Shown one piece after another: positions 1 to 11,970 of a stretch of 64,000 bases of DNA. A program made the translations under genes and the position numbers. Position 1 is the stretch's first letter, and the number at the start of each line of letters is the position of its first letter. The notes under the pieces were generated by a model. It was not told where the DNA came from and made no database searches. It was given only the letters and a program-made list of their open reading frames with translations. This DNA is from Chaenocephalus aceratus. Lineage: Eukaryota; Chordata; Actinopteri; Perciformes; Channichthyidae. Location of the stretch: the NCBI GenBank assembly GCA_023974075.1, contig CM043797.1:31093023-31157022 (forward strand), given 5' to 3'.

Positions 1-210
1 CTTTATTAATAACAACTTTTCTTTTTTTTTACTGTCATATAGTATTTTATACCTGTTTACTTTATTCTCTTATTTTTTTATAACTATAATGATCATATAA
101 AGATGTGCCTTTACCTCACTGGTTGTAGAAAAAAAAGCTTCTTATATTCGTTAGCATAGCTAGCTAACCAGATGCTAATAACAACAACGTTATTGACTGT
201 ATGATCAGTA

Positions 211-438
211 TGACAGATGAACAGATCGCCACTGGGCTTTCAACTAAAGACACAGCCACGCAGAAACTGTGGCATGTGTACAGCTCCTTATGGGTACTGT
301 CTGCAATTTCTGAAGTGCTCGAGTGGCGTTCTGGTGCTCTCCGTCAGAACTGCACCCCTGTCAGTCGAGACATATACCACGTGATGACACGTTAGGCTCG
401 TGTTGTGTTCAAGGACCCTGACCTTCGCCAGGAAAAAC
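211..438 (+). pseudogene. Unrecognised coding-looking fragment with an internal stop
   Basis: From about base 211 one frame reads as plausible protein (containing DEQIATGLSTKD and QNCTPVSRDIYHVMTR). It meets a TAG at 393-395 and then continues in the same frame with a charged stretch (VVFKDPDLRQEKQ) ending at a possible donor (CAG|GTACTC, 438/439). An AG lies just before 211. The pattern resembles a decayed exon or a fragment of transposon-derived coding sequence. A hAT-like end follows about 100 bases downstream, which favours the second reading. I do not recognise the family. Chance coding is also possible. Confidence 0.25.
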
Positions 439-514
439 AGGTACTCGCTTGTTTAATTTTGTTGCGGTCTAGATTTCTTACATTTTTTTCTTTTTTGCGT
501 GTGTTTATAAATTA

Positions 515-583
515 CCTCGAGGGCCGTACCAAATTGTCTTGCGGGCCGTATACGGCCCGGAGGCCGGAGGTTCCCCCTGCTCT
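515..583. mobile_element. hAT-like transposon end (solo terminus)
   Basis: The stretch is GC-rich in AT-rich surroundings and ends ...GGCCGGAGGTTCCCCCTG. Read on the minus strand it starts CAGGGGGAACCTCC and contains a self-complementary GGGCCGTATACGGCCC. A CAGGG start with an internal GGCC palindrome is the style of hAT-superfamily ends in fish genomes. No matching opposite end or 8-bp duplication was found, so this is a solo or truncated end. Confidence 0.4.
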
Positions 584-600
584 ATGCCAATGGAAATACC

Positions 601-3580
601 TGGTCTACAGTGCATAAAGAAAGAAAACAACTCTTAAAGGTAATGGTTACTGTGTGTTATTTCCAAGGTATCTGGAAATCATTATGTAAGCCGCTGTTTA
701 ATCCGGGATATGAATAAACCGTTGACTAAAAACTGCTTTGTTCCCTTTGTTTATACATCTGCATATGATTGAGAAACTAAATCAAGAAGCCCGCAAGATA
801 TAAATAAGTTGACAAAGATTTGGATTGTGCAATAAGGCAAGCATGTTTTTTCATGCAGATATTCAACGAACATATTTAGAATACCAGATAATGTTTGCTG
901 AACAGTAAGGAGAAGAGTTCAATACACCGAGCATGCCTACAGTGTGAAACACACCCAGACCACACTGAAAAGGCTACGTTTTTTGAAAAGCACCTTATGG
1001 CAACAGTTAACTCAGTAGAATAATTAATCCAATGAGAAAGTTAAAGCAAAAGAAAAACTAAGGCAACACTGTAAAGATTGCATTAGTGCATTTATCTGGT
1101 CTAACATGCCCTGCTAACTGGCTAACTAGCTTCCTACTTTTAAGGTAAAAAACACTGTTTAAAAATCATGAGAAACTTGAGATATGGTAGTCAAAGTATT
1201 TTCTTTTAAAGTTAGAAGGTAAACTATTTCCTTTGGTTTGCATTATATGATACACAATTGTTCCAACTAGCTTTACACCTCAAAATAAGAACATTGCTGT
1301 ATTACTTATTCCACAATCGGTCATTAATTGGGTAGGTTGCATTGTTTACCTGGGACCAGTTAGCTTAGCCGTTTTGCATGTTATAATTTATCTGATTAAG
1401 ACCTTTTTTTTCAGGGTTTTTGTTTGAATAAAACAGGAAATTAGCCGACAGTGTTCTACTTATCTTTGGGAGCTATCACTAGCTTAATTAGGTAGCTGCC
1501 TAGCAACAGTTAATAACATTTGCTAGTGACAGTTTTTCTTAGCAAAGTGTGCTTTTGTCTACCTTTTTGTTTTGAATCAAGGAACCACTATTCAAACAAG
1601 ATTCAAAGCCACCATTATCATAAACATAGGCATAGTGACAGAAAAGGGTGGGGCTTTTTTCACATTCAATACTCATGCATTCACTAGAGTCTATAACCCA
1701 CTGAAAGAGTCAGTCTAAAGACACCATAAAGCATGGTAGAGGTTATGCAGTTGTAAACCTGCCTTCACTCTTTGACATTGGATGAAATATTATATGGGCA
1801 GGTCAAACACTACTTGATATTTCTTTCTTTTGAAAGCTTTTTTTTACAATCTTGGGCTGATTGCCAAGCCAAGCAGACCTAATCTCACTCAAGTGGGTCC
1901 TGCTGATTATTATACAGTAGATGAAAGTATGTGCCCTCTTTGGCTTCAGACATCCACTGGACCCGTGCAGATTGTACCAAGTAGTGTTGACAGGCGGAAT
2001 CACCTGCATTACAGGTTCGGCAAGTTCCTTTTACTGTGATATATTGGACATATTGACAGATATTATGGACTAATGCCAACACCGGTAAATCTAATGGAAC
2101 ATTTGTGTGTGGACTTGTGCCAACAGCAGAGAGATCCAGGAGAAAAAGCCAAACACCACACATACAAACAAACAAACAAACAAACAAACACCTACACACA
2201 CGATACACACACGCATAACATTGGGAGGTAATACTTTACGACATTTTCCAGTTATACTGATGCCATATCTGTTCATAAATAACAACATCTGGAATTTATA
2301 TCTAAACAAGCGCACAAACACACACACGAGGTGAAATCCCATGTGCAAAACTCTTTAATGCAGTATTACGTAAGGAAGGAGAGGGTCAGCACAAAGACTC
2401 TAATCTAGTCTTTTTAATTACAAATGAAGAGGGTAATTAATATCCTTCACATGTTTCATTCATTGACATAACTCATGTCTCTTAAACATTTGAATGTCGT
2501 AGTTGTACATTGTTTGGAAGTATTCTTCACAAAATAACATGCCAGACAATGTCAGCATAGAAATTGAAACATAATTGGGATAAATGTATATATTTGTCTG
2601 CACTTTGGCCCTTCCGTCCGATATAACTCCATTTTAGGGACGCTTAAACGGGGCTACCCCGCTGCAGTGGAAATGTGCCATTAGTAAGCCGTGAAGGCCC
2701 TCTCTCTGTGTCCCTGGATGCTGGGTGTGGTCAGCGTTGGCTGGGCAGGATGTTCAGATATAAACAAGTGAGCTACTTTGACTTTGTAGAGAGACATGTT
2801 GGATTAGAGGAATGGACAGACAAACAATAAACCACAACTGTTATCTTATCTCCTTCGGACAGACTGCAATTATGTAGAAAAATAAATGTTCCATCATCTT
2901 GTTATCCTCTATCTCCGTCCATAAAGCACTTACTCCTTCATCTACTAAATCACTCTGCTCTTGTTCATCACTTAGGCTCACTCTTTCATTTCTGCGTGTT
3001 TATCCCTCTTCTATACTTCCCTAACTGAGTAAAAGTGTGCACTTCACTCATGTAAAATGCATGCATCCTCCTCTGCAATTAGAGCTTGCTAATGAACAAT
3101 GAAACAGTGATCATGTACTTTTAGCCTTAGGGACACATTAGTACTGTAATTGAGGCACTGTACATACCCCTAAGTGTTCTGTCATTCTGTTAATACGCAT
3201 CCTTCCTTTAAATAAACCTAATTAATCTTAATTCTTAATCAGCTCAGCTCGCATCAAAGGACGTCGTAGTCGAGAGCGTTTACTCCTTTGTTGTTGAAAG
3301 GAGATTAGCGACGCTTATTTAAATTCATGTACTGTAAATAGATTGCTTAAGAGAAGAAATTGGAAAATGAGGTGTTATGGCCTGGAGGACCTGCTTCCTC
3401 TCTGTGAAGAATGATGAATCATTTCAGCATCAGTTTTTTTATTGCTCAGATAATCTTCTGTGCACGATACCCTCTGAAATAAGGTGGTAGAAATAGATGG
3501 ATTTGATCTTTTTGTACCTATTTGAAGACGAATAATGTTTTTTAAAGAGGTTTCCCGACCTCCTAATCTAACCCAGCTTC
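601..3580. other. Intergenic, no gene supported
   Basis: AT-rich sequence with only short, unconvincing open frames. It holds a small (AAAC)n run near 2163-2192 and CA-rich patches near 2190-2330. No splice-bounded coding sequence or RNA gene was recognised. The missing first exon of the MPZL2-like gene could lie here or in the next few kilobases. Confidence 0.5.
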
Positions 3581-3589
3581 AGCTATAGC

Positions 3590-3830
3590 TTGTGGCTCTA
3601 TGAGCGGTGCTATCGCCAAAATGCTAATGTCAACATGTAGTTGTTTTTGCAAGTATATTAAAAGTGCCCTGTCTTAATTCAGCATTTAAGATGCTATATA
3701 TATCTAATAAGAGATAAAAGACGATGGGAATTTCATTGGTTTTTGGTCATTAAGTTCAGTATGTCAACCTCGTGGTACTAAATAAAAAGTCAGAAGATTA
3801 CCAAAGTCAGTACGTTATCTGCGGTTATTA
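3590..3830. repeat. Degraded teleost interspersed repeat
   Basis: Contains the worn phrases GTCAACCTCGTGG and AAAGTCAGAAGATTACCAAAGTCAG. These match, from memory, a very common fish non-coding repeat (ATGTCAACCTCATGG, GTCAGGGGATCACCAAAGT). Related phrases recur at 6715-7085, 7385-7600 and near 20560-20720. The superfamily is not certain. Confidence 0.45.
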
Positions 3831-4930
3831 CTGGCTGTATTAATGCAGACAGCATTGGTGTTATCTGCCTAATGATTATTCTAAACACAGGCAGTTTAAT
3901 CCTCTGGCTGCAGTATTTCCATACACTATGCCATGTGCAGTGGCTCAGGAAGAAAGAGAAAGGTTCAGAGAAAGCGTATTCCCTTTAAAGTCTGTACGTC
4001 AAAGCATTATTATACATTTAGAACTGTTATTATGTATGTGTGTGCTTTCTTTTATAAATCCTTTCTACATTTGTATTTATTTTCTTTATATTTCAATAAA
4101 AACACAATTACATGTCTGGTGAACAAACACACCAGACCGTTTGCAAAGACGGACATCCCTTACTGTGTGTACGCTGAGTGTATTGTTCACTCCTCCCAGG
4201 TTTCATCGAGCTCATTTAAAACACATTAGGCTGTTGGAGTGCTGGCCTGGCGATGAGAGAGAAGCGTGTCGGCTTGTAATGCTGTGCGGGGGCCGCCTGG
4301 TCGCCACACTCTCTCATCCCAGCCATCAGGAAACCCTCTCCACCCTGATAAGGAACAGAACATGCTGTTCCATGTGCAAAGCTCCTGCTGACATTTCCCC
4401 AGCTAGCTACTGCATAAATGGTCCCTGTGATTCTAATGCAAGCTACATGTCTCAATTTACCGTCCTTCTTATTTCTATGCCTATAGACTTACAGTATTCT
4501 ACCATTCATCAGGCAAACCTACCTAAAATCACATTTTAAGCCTGATCCACCCTTAAGTGTTAAAAATATAAAAAAATCCTAAAATGTAACTTAGTCATAT
4601 TAATCACTGTGAAACTGCTGCAAGTATGCTAGACAGCTGGAGGTCACATCTCCCTTATTGTACATCAGACTACAGCGTAACCCTTTATGATGTTGCTAAT
4701 TGCATCCGCAATGGGATGATGTTTGCGCTCAGGTGATCCATCGGGCCACGTGCAGCTTTTCTGTCAGATTGAAGAGTCTCTGATGGTGTTTGGCTCGTTC
4801 TGCAGGGTCCTTGAATGAGCTAATGACGTTAGGACAGGTCTCGGCTACCATGTGCTGTGCAGACGGATGTTCTGCTGTGTGTGTGGGCATAGACTCCTCA
4901 TATTATTAAAGGTAGCCTATATGGAGCTCG

Positions 4931-4946
4931 CTCTATAAATAGACCA
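4931..4946 (+). promoter_or_regulatory. Possible TATA box upstream of the MPZL2-like gene
   Basis: CTCTATAAATAGACC is a good TATA-box match about 830 bases upstream of the first recognised MPZL2 exon, and is followed by CAGACAGCCTGCACAGACGC. No convincing signal-peptide exon was found between it and 5763, so the link to MPZL2 is only positional. Confidence 0.25.
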
Positions 4947-5762
4947 GGTGATTTTGGAACCAGACAGCCTGCACAGACGCTTCCACAGGGACTCGTATAT
5001 AAACTCACTGGATTGATTTAGAAAAAGGTTAGACTTACCTCAAAATACAAGACCCTGCAATCTCCTGGAGATAGACGCACGAGAGGCTGGTTCCTGATGA
5101 GACTAGTTCCCAGACAGGAACTAAGCATTAAGCATGTCTCTTTCCTAGACAGTAGTGTATGCTGGTGCAGTGTATGTGTGTGTCAGCACTAACTCCATCC
5201 TGGGGAGCTCCATCCATCAGTATGTGGAAGAGCCAAATCGTTGCCAATAGGCCTCTCCACTCTTCCAGTCCATTCATTTTCCATCTAATAGGTCCACTGT
5301 AAAGATTGATATAGTCCACATCCATATAACATACAGCAGACCTTCAATTTCAGCCCTGGCTCAGCTGCTGTAGTGTAGGTGAAGTGGCCATTATTCATTA
5401 AATGTCACAGATTTGGTCTACTGATATTAAATCATTTTGGATTTTTCAGGATGTAATGAAGCAGGTGTTTGAAAGGAGTTCACTTACTGACTCACCACAG
5501 GATCTAATTTTGCACTTTCAACATTCGGACCAATCTGTGAGATATCAGTGTCTGATTAAGTTGTAGTGACAGCAGCACTGCGTAGGCAGAGGTAGGGTCG
5601 CTGGGTTCATTGTATGCAGGAATTTTCTGATGAGAGTGAATTTATTCTATTGAGTTTTTTTGTTCCACAAACCATTTATCTATGTATTGATTTTCTCTGT
5701 GCGCGCTGCATTCTGCTTCTGAAGTAAACTTTGCTGCTGTGCCATATGTTTGTGTGTTGCAG

Positions 5763-5932
5763 GCATGCTGCAGGTCAGCGGGATGCAAGTATACACATCT
5801 GGGGATGTGGAGGCAGTTAACGGGACGGATGTCCGTTTAAAATGCACATTTCAGAGTAGCGCCTCCATCAACCCCGATTCCATTGTCATCTCCTGGAGCT
5901 TCAGACCCCTGAAACCAGGCAGAGAACAGTCG
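5763..5932 (+). CDS. mpzl2: mpzl2 exon 2 (first half of Ig V domain)
   Basis: Acceptor TTGCAG at 5757-5762, donor TCG|GTGAGT at 5932/5933. The exon starts with two bases completing a split codon (phase 1 intron before it) and ends in phase 0. It encodes QVYTSGDVEAVNGTD, the B-strand cysteine in LKCTF and the core tryptophan in ISWSFRP. The ATG at 5765 is internal and is not the start, because it would leave out the signal peptide. Confidence 0.9.
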
Positions 5933-8900
5933 GTGAGTGTATGTATGTTTGTGTTTGTGTGAAAAAGTCAGATTGAACTTTCGTCGTTGTGTCAGGGAAC
6001 ATCCACCCCCTCAGCTAACTGAAAGAGGAATCTGTGAGTCATCCGAGTCTCTAGCGTCCAAGCCAGCCTGTGTGTGCTATGTGTGTATGAATATTGAGAA
6101 AAGATAAGAAAGCAGCAGGTCTGGGATTACATCCTTCTCTCTCTGTCTCTCTACTAATCAATTTCCATTTGTAGGTGTTCCACTACCAGCAGAAACCATA
6201 TCCTCCGTTAGAAGGCATTTTCAGGAAGCGTGTCAGCTGGGCCGGTGATGTCATGGGCCGAGACGCCTCCATCATTCTTCAACAGGTCAAGTTCACCTAC
6301 AATGGTACTTACATCTGCCAGGTTAAGAATCCGCCGGATGTCCACGGCACGGTCGGAGAGATTCGATTTCGTGTCGTCACCACAGGTCAGTACTTTTTTT
6401 CAGAAAATAATTTTTTTACATGAAAAACATAAATATAGTGGTGTGTCTGAAAACATAATTTCAGCTCTCACGGATTTAAGCCAACAAAGAGACGACAGCA
6501 CAATACCCAGAGATTTATAACTATAACTATTGACCAGATAACAATATTATATATATATACATTCTCCTTTCTTATGTATCAATATTGATGCAGACAACAA
6601 CATGTGAACAAGACAAAGTCTACGGTCTAACAACTGTGTGAAGCTAGTGTGTAGGCCAAGTGATGCTGTGAGCTAAATGAAAAGGCTAAAATTGACATTG
6701 TAATATGCTCAACATGTCAATGATATCATGTTGATGTTTAGCAGTTATATCATGTTCACCATTGTTCAGAGTTTTAGAATGCTATGTTTCCAAATTAGGG
6801 CTAAGCCCAACGTGCAGCTGAGGCTAAAGGAATGTAATTATCTCGCTAATAGTGAGTCATGAACCAAATAATTCAAGGAACGTTTGTTATTTTGACCTGA
6901 TGATGGCACTATAGGAAAAGACAGCAGAGTTGTTGCAAATAATCCTCTGGGGGGGACATGACTCTTTTTACCGTTTGGTTTCAAGTCATCCAATAGTCGA
7001 TGAGTCATTTTGTTCACAACCCCTGTCCTCATACGGTAGGATAGATACTTGGAGAAACAAGTATATTTAGTACCAAAAATCAACTTTGACCTGTTGCCGG
7101 CCCTGAAGGGATATTAAATCAAATCAAATCAAGTTTTATTTATATAGCACATTTTTAAAACGATTTTTGGTCGAGCCAAAGTGCTGTACATACAATAAAA
7201 ATACTTTACAATAAAGACACTTTACAACAAATACAACAGCACAGTTTGTACAGAATATCAGTATGAGAAAATGACACCCTCTGTCCGTAGACCCTCACAT
7301 CGTACAAGGAAAAACGTCCAGAGAAAACCCACAGTTTAAAGGGGAAAATGGCAGAAACCTCAGGGAGAGCAACATGGCTAAGGGCTCAACTCATGGCTAG
7401 GATTCATCCTCTGGGGACCCTCAATGTTTGTGCAAAATTGATTGGCAATCCCTTCAATTATGTTTTTATATTTTACCATAATGTATCCCATGGTGGAACT
7501 AAAGTTAAGGTCAGGTGGTCACCAAAGTCACAATTCTTGAATGTCTGCCCACTGAAAGACAGAGTGACTCACCATCCTAAGAGCCACAACATTAAGTCTG
7601 AAATGAAAATACACTTTTGGGTTAGCAACAGCTTACACACCGTTACAAATGCACAATACCTCTATGCAGTGTTGTTCCTTTCTGCCTTATCAAACAAGAA
7701 TGACTCAGTTTTTACTCCTGTTATTCCTTCTCACCCCCAGCTTCTTTTCCGAGCTTCTCCTTCTGGCGTTAGCCATCGGGGGCGGTATCGCGGCTGTGGT
7801 CATCCTCCTCATCATCTTTGTGTCCTGCAGGCGGTGCAAGACGAAAACACTGAGACAGCTGGAAGGGAACGAGGAGGCTCCTCGCAAAGAGAGAAAAGAC
7901 CCCACTGTGTGGTAAGACCATGAGAAAGACAGAGGGAGAGGATGAGGGGAAAGAGAGAGGAACAGAAGAATCATCCACTTCCTCTCTCACTCTCCATCTA
8001 AATCTAGGGATCAGGTTGTGTGGTGCTCCTTCTTAGGGCCTGGGGCTCTTTTCCCACTGGACGTTTCACTTCCTTCTTCCTCTGCAACCCCAGTCTTTGG
8101 ATCCTAAACCTGGACTAGGTTATGAACAGTTTTAAAAAACCAGAGATATATTGAGAATGTGCCTTTGTGTAGGAATCACTAGCTTTAGCCAGACCTGTGT
8201 AGCTTTTATGATATCACCATGTGCCTTTCATTTCTGAAAAGAAACACATTCTTTATCATGTTTTTCCACTTAGCTAAATGGGCTTCCTAACACATTTCCT
8301 GTTTAGAGTAAATGTTTTGATGATGTAGAGGTCGAACAATGGTCTATTCCTGCTATTAACTTCCCTACTAATACATTTCAAACCCCAACATATTATGCCT
8401 TACAAGCTGCATGTTTGATATATTGTTTCAAGAAACAATAGAAACTGTGCAACAATGAATGAGCAGCTTTCTTACCTCAAGTGACATTTAGTTTTTATTA
8501 CAAAATGTTGAGAAACCTTTTGAAACGTCATACATTTCTAAGATTTGTATCAGTTAATCCGATCCACTTGACTGCGGTTTTCTGAATCAACAGAAGGATG
8601 CAGGTCTACATTGTGTTCTGTTTCACTGTAGTTACATTGCTCTGTTTTCTGTGATCTGTTGTTTTTTTGCCCTGATGAATGATCATGGTGTTATCAAATA
8701 ACCAAAACCTAATGAAAAGCCCTTGTTGGAAACAGACATTTCACAAAGTGCCTTTATAACAAATTGTACCAGAACATAGTCAAATCCAATATCAATTTTT
8801 TATTTTGTCAAGTGGCAAATGTTTTTTATTGGGCAGAAACCTCTCTTGTGGCCAATTGTCTGTTTTAAACATGAGCTGATATGAGTCTTTTTGTCAAACC

Positions 8901-9595
8901 TTTTTTTGTTCTGGGCATGTGGGACTTCTTTGTTTCTCTTGGGTTTTCAGATCTCTCTGTAATAGGCATCCCAACTATCACTATCAAAACTGTGTTACTC
9001 TTTTGAAACTCACTGGATTCAACCAGACTTTAAATGCCAAGCTCCTCAAAGAAAAATGTTCAACTTTGCTCTCATCTTGGTCGATCAGATTTATTCAGAC
9101 TTCAAACCGAGTCCTCCATTGAAAAACTTGGCAAAGGAAGGAAAAAGTTTTACTCCAATCAGATGCAGATGGGTAAACAAAGATTTCGATCCAGACTTTT
9201 CTCCCAAATGAGAACAACCTAACCCTGTGTGACCCCTAACCCATCATCCCTGGTGCTGTGTTTGTGTTGTCTTTGTCCTGTCCCCGTTCTGTGACTTATG
9301 CACATGCATTGCCATAAATCATTCATATGTCATGCATGAATTAATATCTTGCTCTGTGTATGTGTGTGCGTCTGCTCTGTTGCTCCCCCTGGTGCATGTC
9401 TCCCTCTTTCCGCTGTATCTGCGTTTATGCACCAGCCATCCAGGTAGGGCCCTCCACCTCTACCTATCAGAGACGTCCATGGAGATTGACAGTTCAGATG
9501 GCATGATTTCAGAAGCCAGCACCAAAGACCCCAGCTCCTCAGAGAGTGAGGGCCCAAGTTCAGACGAAGAGGAAGATGATGACGACTCCGACTGA
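5763..9595 (+). CDS. mpzl2: Myelin protein zero-like 2 (EVA1-like) gene, exons 2-5
   Basis: This is a homologue of MPZL2, a single-pass adhesion protein with one extracellular V-type immunoglobulin domain that mediates homophilic epithelial adhesion. Four coding exons are visible: 5763-5932, 6175-6385, 7741-7911 and 9448-9595. The Ig domain is split between the first two by a phase-0 intron, as in the MPZ family. It shows EAVNGTD, LKCTF (first cysteine), ISWSFRP (core tryptophan), NGTYICQV (second cysteine) and NPPDVHG, all close to human MPZL2. Exon 4 gives FSELLLLALAIGGG and a hydrophobic helix ending CRRCK. Exon 5 encodes a serine-rich, strongly acidic tail ending SSDEEEDDDDSD, longer than the human tail. 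The signal-peptide exon was not found. Exon 4 is one base out of frame with exon 3, and one more T in its TTTT run would fix this. A paralogue assignment (mpzl2a or mpzl2b) cannot be made here. Confidence 0.88.
6175..6385 (+). CDS. mpzl2: mpzl2 exon 3 (second half of Ig V domain)
   Basis: Acceptor TTGTAG|GTG at 6174/6175, donor ACAG|GTCAGT at 6385/6386. Phase 0 in, phase 1 out. It encodes VFHYQQKPYPP, RVSWAGD, DASIILQQ, the F-strand NGTYICQV with the second Ig cysteine, and NPPDVHG, ending FRVVTT. Confidence 0.92.
6715..7085. repeat. Teleost interspersed repeat in mpzl2 intron 3
   Basis: Holds TTTTGACCTGATGATGGCACTATAGG followed by text on the pattern of a common fish repeat (gene-desert type repeat with atgatggcgctagatgaaaag and catcctctgggg phrases). 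It is diverged and has no coding capacity. Related text resumes at 7385. Confidence 0.45.
7115..7600. repeat. Two adjoining fish interspersed repeats in mpzl2 intron 3
   Basis: From about 7115, (TCAAA)n leads into TTTTATTTATATAGCACATTT and CAAAGTGCTGTACATAC, a phrase seen in many fish genomes. A second, shorter copy of this phrase lies at 24165-24235. From about 7395, ATTCATCCTCTGGGGACC, GGCAATCCCTTCAAT and GGTGGTCACCAAAGTCA belong to the repeat also seen at 3590 and 6715. The 191-aa open frame across this region is a repeat artefact. Confidence 0.5.
7741..7911 (+). CDS. mpzl2: mpzl2 exon 4 (membrane segment) with frame defect
   Basis: Acceptor CACCCCCAG at 7732-7740, donor GTGTG|GTAAGA at 7911/7912. 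The good frame encodes FSELLLLALAIGGG, a run of V, I and L (the membrane helix), then SCRRCKTKTLRQLEGNEEAP and KERKDPTV. Exon 3 leaves one base of a codon, so exon 4 should supply two, yet the good frame is offset by one. Read literally the splice gives a stop near 7770. Adding one T to the TTTT at 7745-7748 gives TTASFSELL, which aligns without a gap to the human segment HTVRFSEIH. Confidence 0.85.
7912..9447 (+). other. mpzl2 intron 4
   Basis: AT-rich intron with no further coding exon, RNA gene or clear transposon seen. Confidence 0.6.
9448..9595 (+). CDS. mpzl2: mpzl2 last coding exon (acidic cytoplasmic tail)
   Basis: The acceptor is GGTAG|G at 9447/9448. The alternative CCAG at 9443 is in the wrong phase for exon 4. 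With it, the split codon becomes Trp and the tail reads WALHLYLSETSMEIDSS, comparable to the VSVYLEDTD end of human MPZL2. It then extends with SSSESEGPSSDEEEDDDDSD and stops at 9593-9595. Serines within acid residues look like casein kinase 2 sites. Confidence 0.8.
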
Positions 9596-9825
9596 GGATG
9601 TGGGGGAAAACAGTGCGACAGAAACACTTCAACTATCCAGGAGGCTCGCTGGTTGGATGCCCAGATGGCACCCGTGGATTACGTACCATGGTTCTGCTGA
9701 TTGGAGAATAGATGGAGAGAGCGCTTATGCTGAGTCAAAAATGAACCAGTTGTTCAAGAATGGAAGGAAAATGGAAAGAAAGTTATGTTTGAAAGTTTCT
9801 GAATAAAAATAAAGAAATTAGAGCG
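9596..9825 (+). terminator. mpzl2 3' UTR with overlapping polyadenylation signals
   Basis: Two overlapping AATAAA hexamers occur at 9802-9807 and 9808-9813, about 210 bases after the stop. They are the natural end of the transcript. The cleavage site itself cannot be seen. Confidence 0.6.
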
Positions 9826-10129
9826 ATAAAGATCAAAGCTTTGAAAGAGGATCAAAAGTAGAGTAGCTTCACTTTTAAGAGAGCCCAGAAATCATGAAGC
9901 TGGCTTGGCAACTGTCCTGAAGGGGAAACAGGCCAACGACTCCCTGTTGTTTCAGACATGGCTGGTGCTAAGTTTAGGTAGTCACTAGCAAAATAAGCTG
10001 CAGCATGCAACTGGAGGAAGTAAGAATGACGTTTTTCTGCCACGATGAGTCACATAAAGACCTTTAAATTTTTGAAGGTGCCATTTTGCACACTATTTTT
10101 GGATATGACTTTTAAGTCTTTGGAGACCA

Positions 10130-10290
10130 GTGTGAAGAATTTAGTGCCATCTAGTGGTGAGGTTGTCGATTGCATCCAATTGATACCCCTCTGCTCACAA
10201 ATCCGTTTCCAAGCGTTTCAGAAAAACTACGTTCTTGTAAGGGAAAGTAAAAATGCAAAAGGCCCTCTCTAGAGTCAGTGTTTAGTTTGT
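10130..10290. repeat. Likely teleost interspersed repeat fragment
   Basis: The phrases TTTAGTGCCATCTAGTGGTGAGGTTG and GGCCCTCTCTAGAGTCAGTGTTTAGTTTGT match, from memory, a frequent fish non-coding repeat. The short open frame over it is not a gene. Confidence 0.4.
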
Positions 10291-10299
10291 TGAAAACTG

Positions 10300-11340
10300 G
10301 CAGTGCAACATATGAAGCACTCATTCTCATTCTTCACCATCAAAATCATGGTTATAAATATTTAATAAATCCCCCCATATCCTACACAATGGCCCCTTTA
10401 AAAGACAATATAAAATAGTCACAAAACACAATAGGTCTTGCATTAAAGTCTGTTAACCACACCCATCCTGCCATTTCCAGATAACTTGTTAAAAGTAGTT
10501 GTATCTGCCAACAGTAGGCCTATTAGACTACTTGGATAAAAGAGCATAACTGTGATGTTGCTTTCAGGTCTGAAGGCCAAATACTTGATCAGATAACATA
10601 GCACCTGTTCTTGGTGTTTATGCGAGTGCACAGTCAGATCTGAAAACCCTTTGATTGTAAAGTGTCCTTGAGAGCCTGTTTTTTTCTCCTTACATCTGTG
10701 AATGCATCACATCTACTAACAAATTAAAGTAACGTCTTGTATTTCTTTCTTTTTATGACAAAATGTTATGTTGTTATACTGAGCAATGTTTTTAATTTTT
10801 TTAGATAATGCCATAAGTATTTTATAATGTTTAAATGTCACTGTATGTGTGTTATAGAGCTTTATATATAAAAACGATTTTCTAATTAAAATGCCTTTAC
10901 ATCTTTTATTGGGTCAAGTAAAATGTTACCACTCAAAGGTGATCCTGGCTGACTCTAGCTGGCTCATGGGACAAATAATAGCACATAACGTAGATAGATT
11001 TGATATAACTCATCCATTATGTAAGAGAGGAATCTTATGATCCATCATTTATTATGCAGCATTATCTTTGATGCACTGCATTCAGTTGTGAGTGTTTTAT
11101 AGTCGGTCTTTCTGCAGAGCCCTTCCCTTGTTTACCTGTAAGCACTAATGCAGTGAATCATTTAATTAGTTTCAGGTCCAAGATGCTTCTGTGACTGCAG
11201 TCTGGGTTTGCTCGTTTGTTGGTTTGGATTGTTCATGACTATGAATATGTTAGCCTATGTCTTTGTGTGAGTGTGGGCCTATTTGTGTGCATTGATCAAA
11301 GTCTATTCCTGTGGGTGTAGCTTTAGTTACTGACTGACAG
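10300..11340. other. Intergenic, no gene supported
   Basis: AT-rich, non-repetitive sequence downstream of mpzl2. Nothing recognisable was found. Confidence 0.5.
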
Positions 11341-11345
11341 ACCTA

Positions 11346-11532
<187 letters not shown>

Positions 11533-11866
11533 CGGTGTGAGAGAGAGTAGGAGCAGCGCATGGTTGACTAACGTTTGAAAAAAGAGAGACAGGGTGGGCG
11601 GAAAACCAAGTCTGTTTACCCAAGCTAAATAATTACATTTTGTCGTAGAGAAAGGCCACTAATATTGAACAGATAAAACAACAGTCGGGTCTCGAGATAA
11701 TCTTGTTTGTATCAACAAAGTGGCTGTTAATTACTCTGGCAGAGCCTAGACATTGGCCTCTAATTAATGTGGCACCCTAGTAATTAATTGTGGTGTGAGG
11801 CAACACATCCTCACTCCCAGGTCGGCCTATGTTGACGTTATGTCAAGTCCCCTGCCGGCTTTTTCC

Positions 11867-11970
11867 AACGCAAGGGGGGGGGCCTTAGCGTCCATTTTCA
11901 ACGCAAGGGGGGGGGGCCTTAGCGTCCATTTTCAACGCAAGGGGGGGGGCCTTAGCGTCCATTTTCAGCT
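11867..11970. repeat. Minisatellite in left arm of the 2.75-kb element
   Basis: About three copies of a 34-35-base unit made of CAACGCAA, a run of 8-10 G, then CCTTAGCGTCCATTTT. The inverse of the same array lies in the right arm at 14387-14487. Confidence 0.9.

Noticed and set aside
7348..7923. 191-codon open frame across mpzl2 intron 3 and exon 4
   Set aside because: Most of it lies in interspersed repeats, and over exon 4 it is out of phase with the membrane helix.
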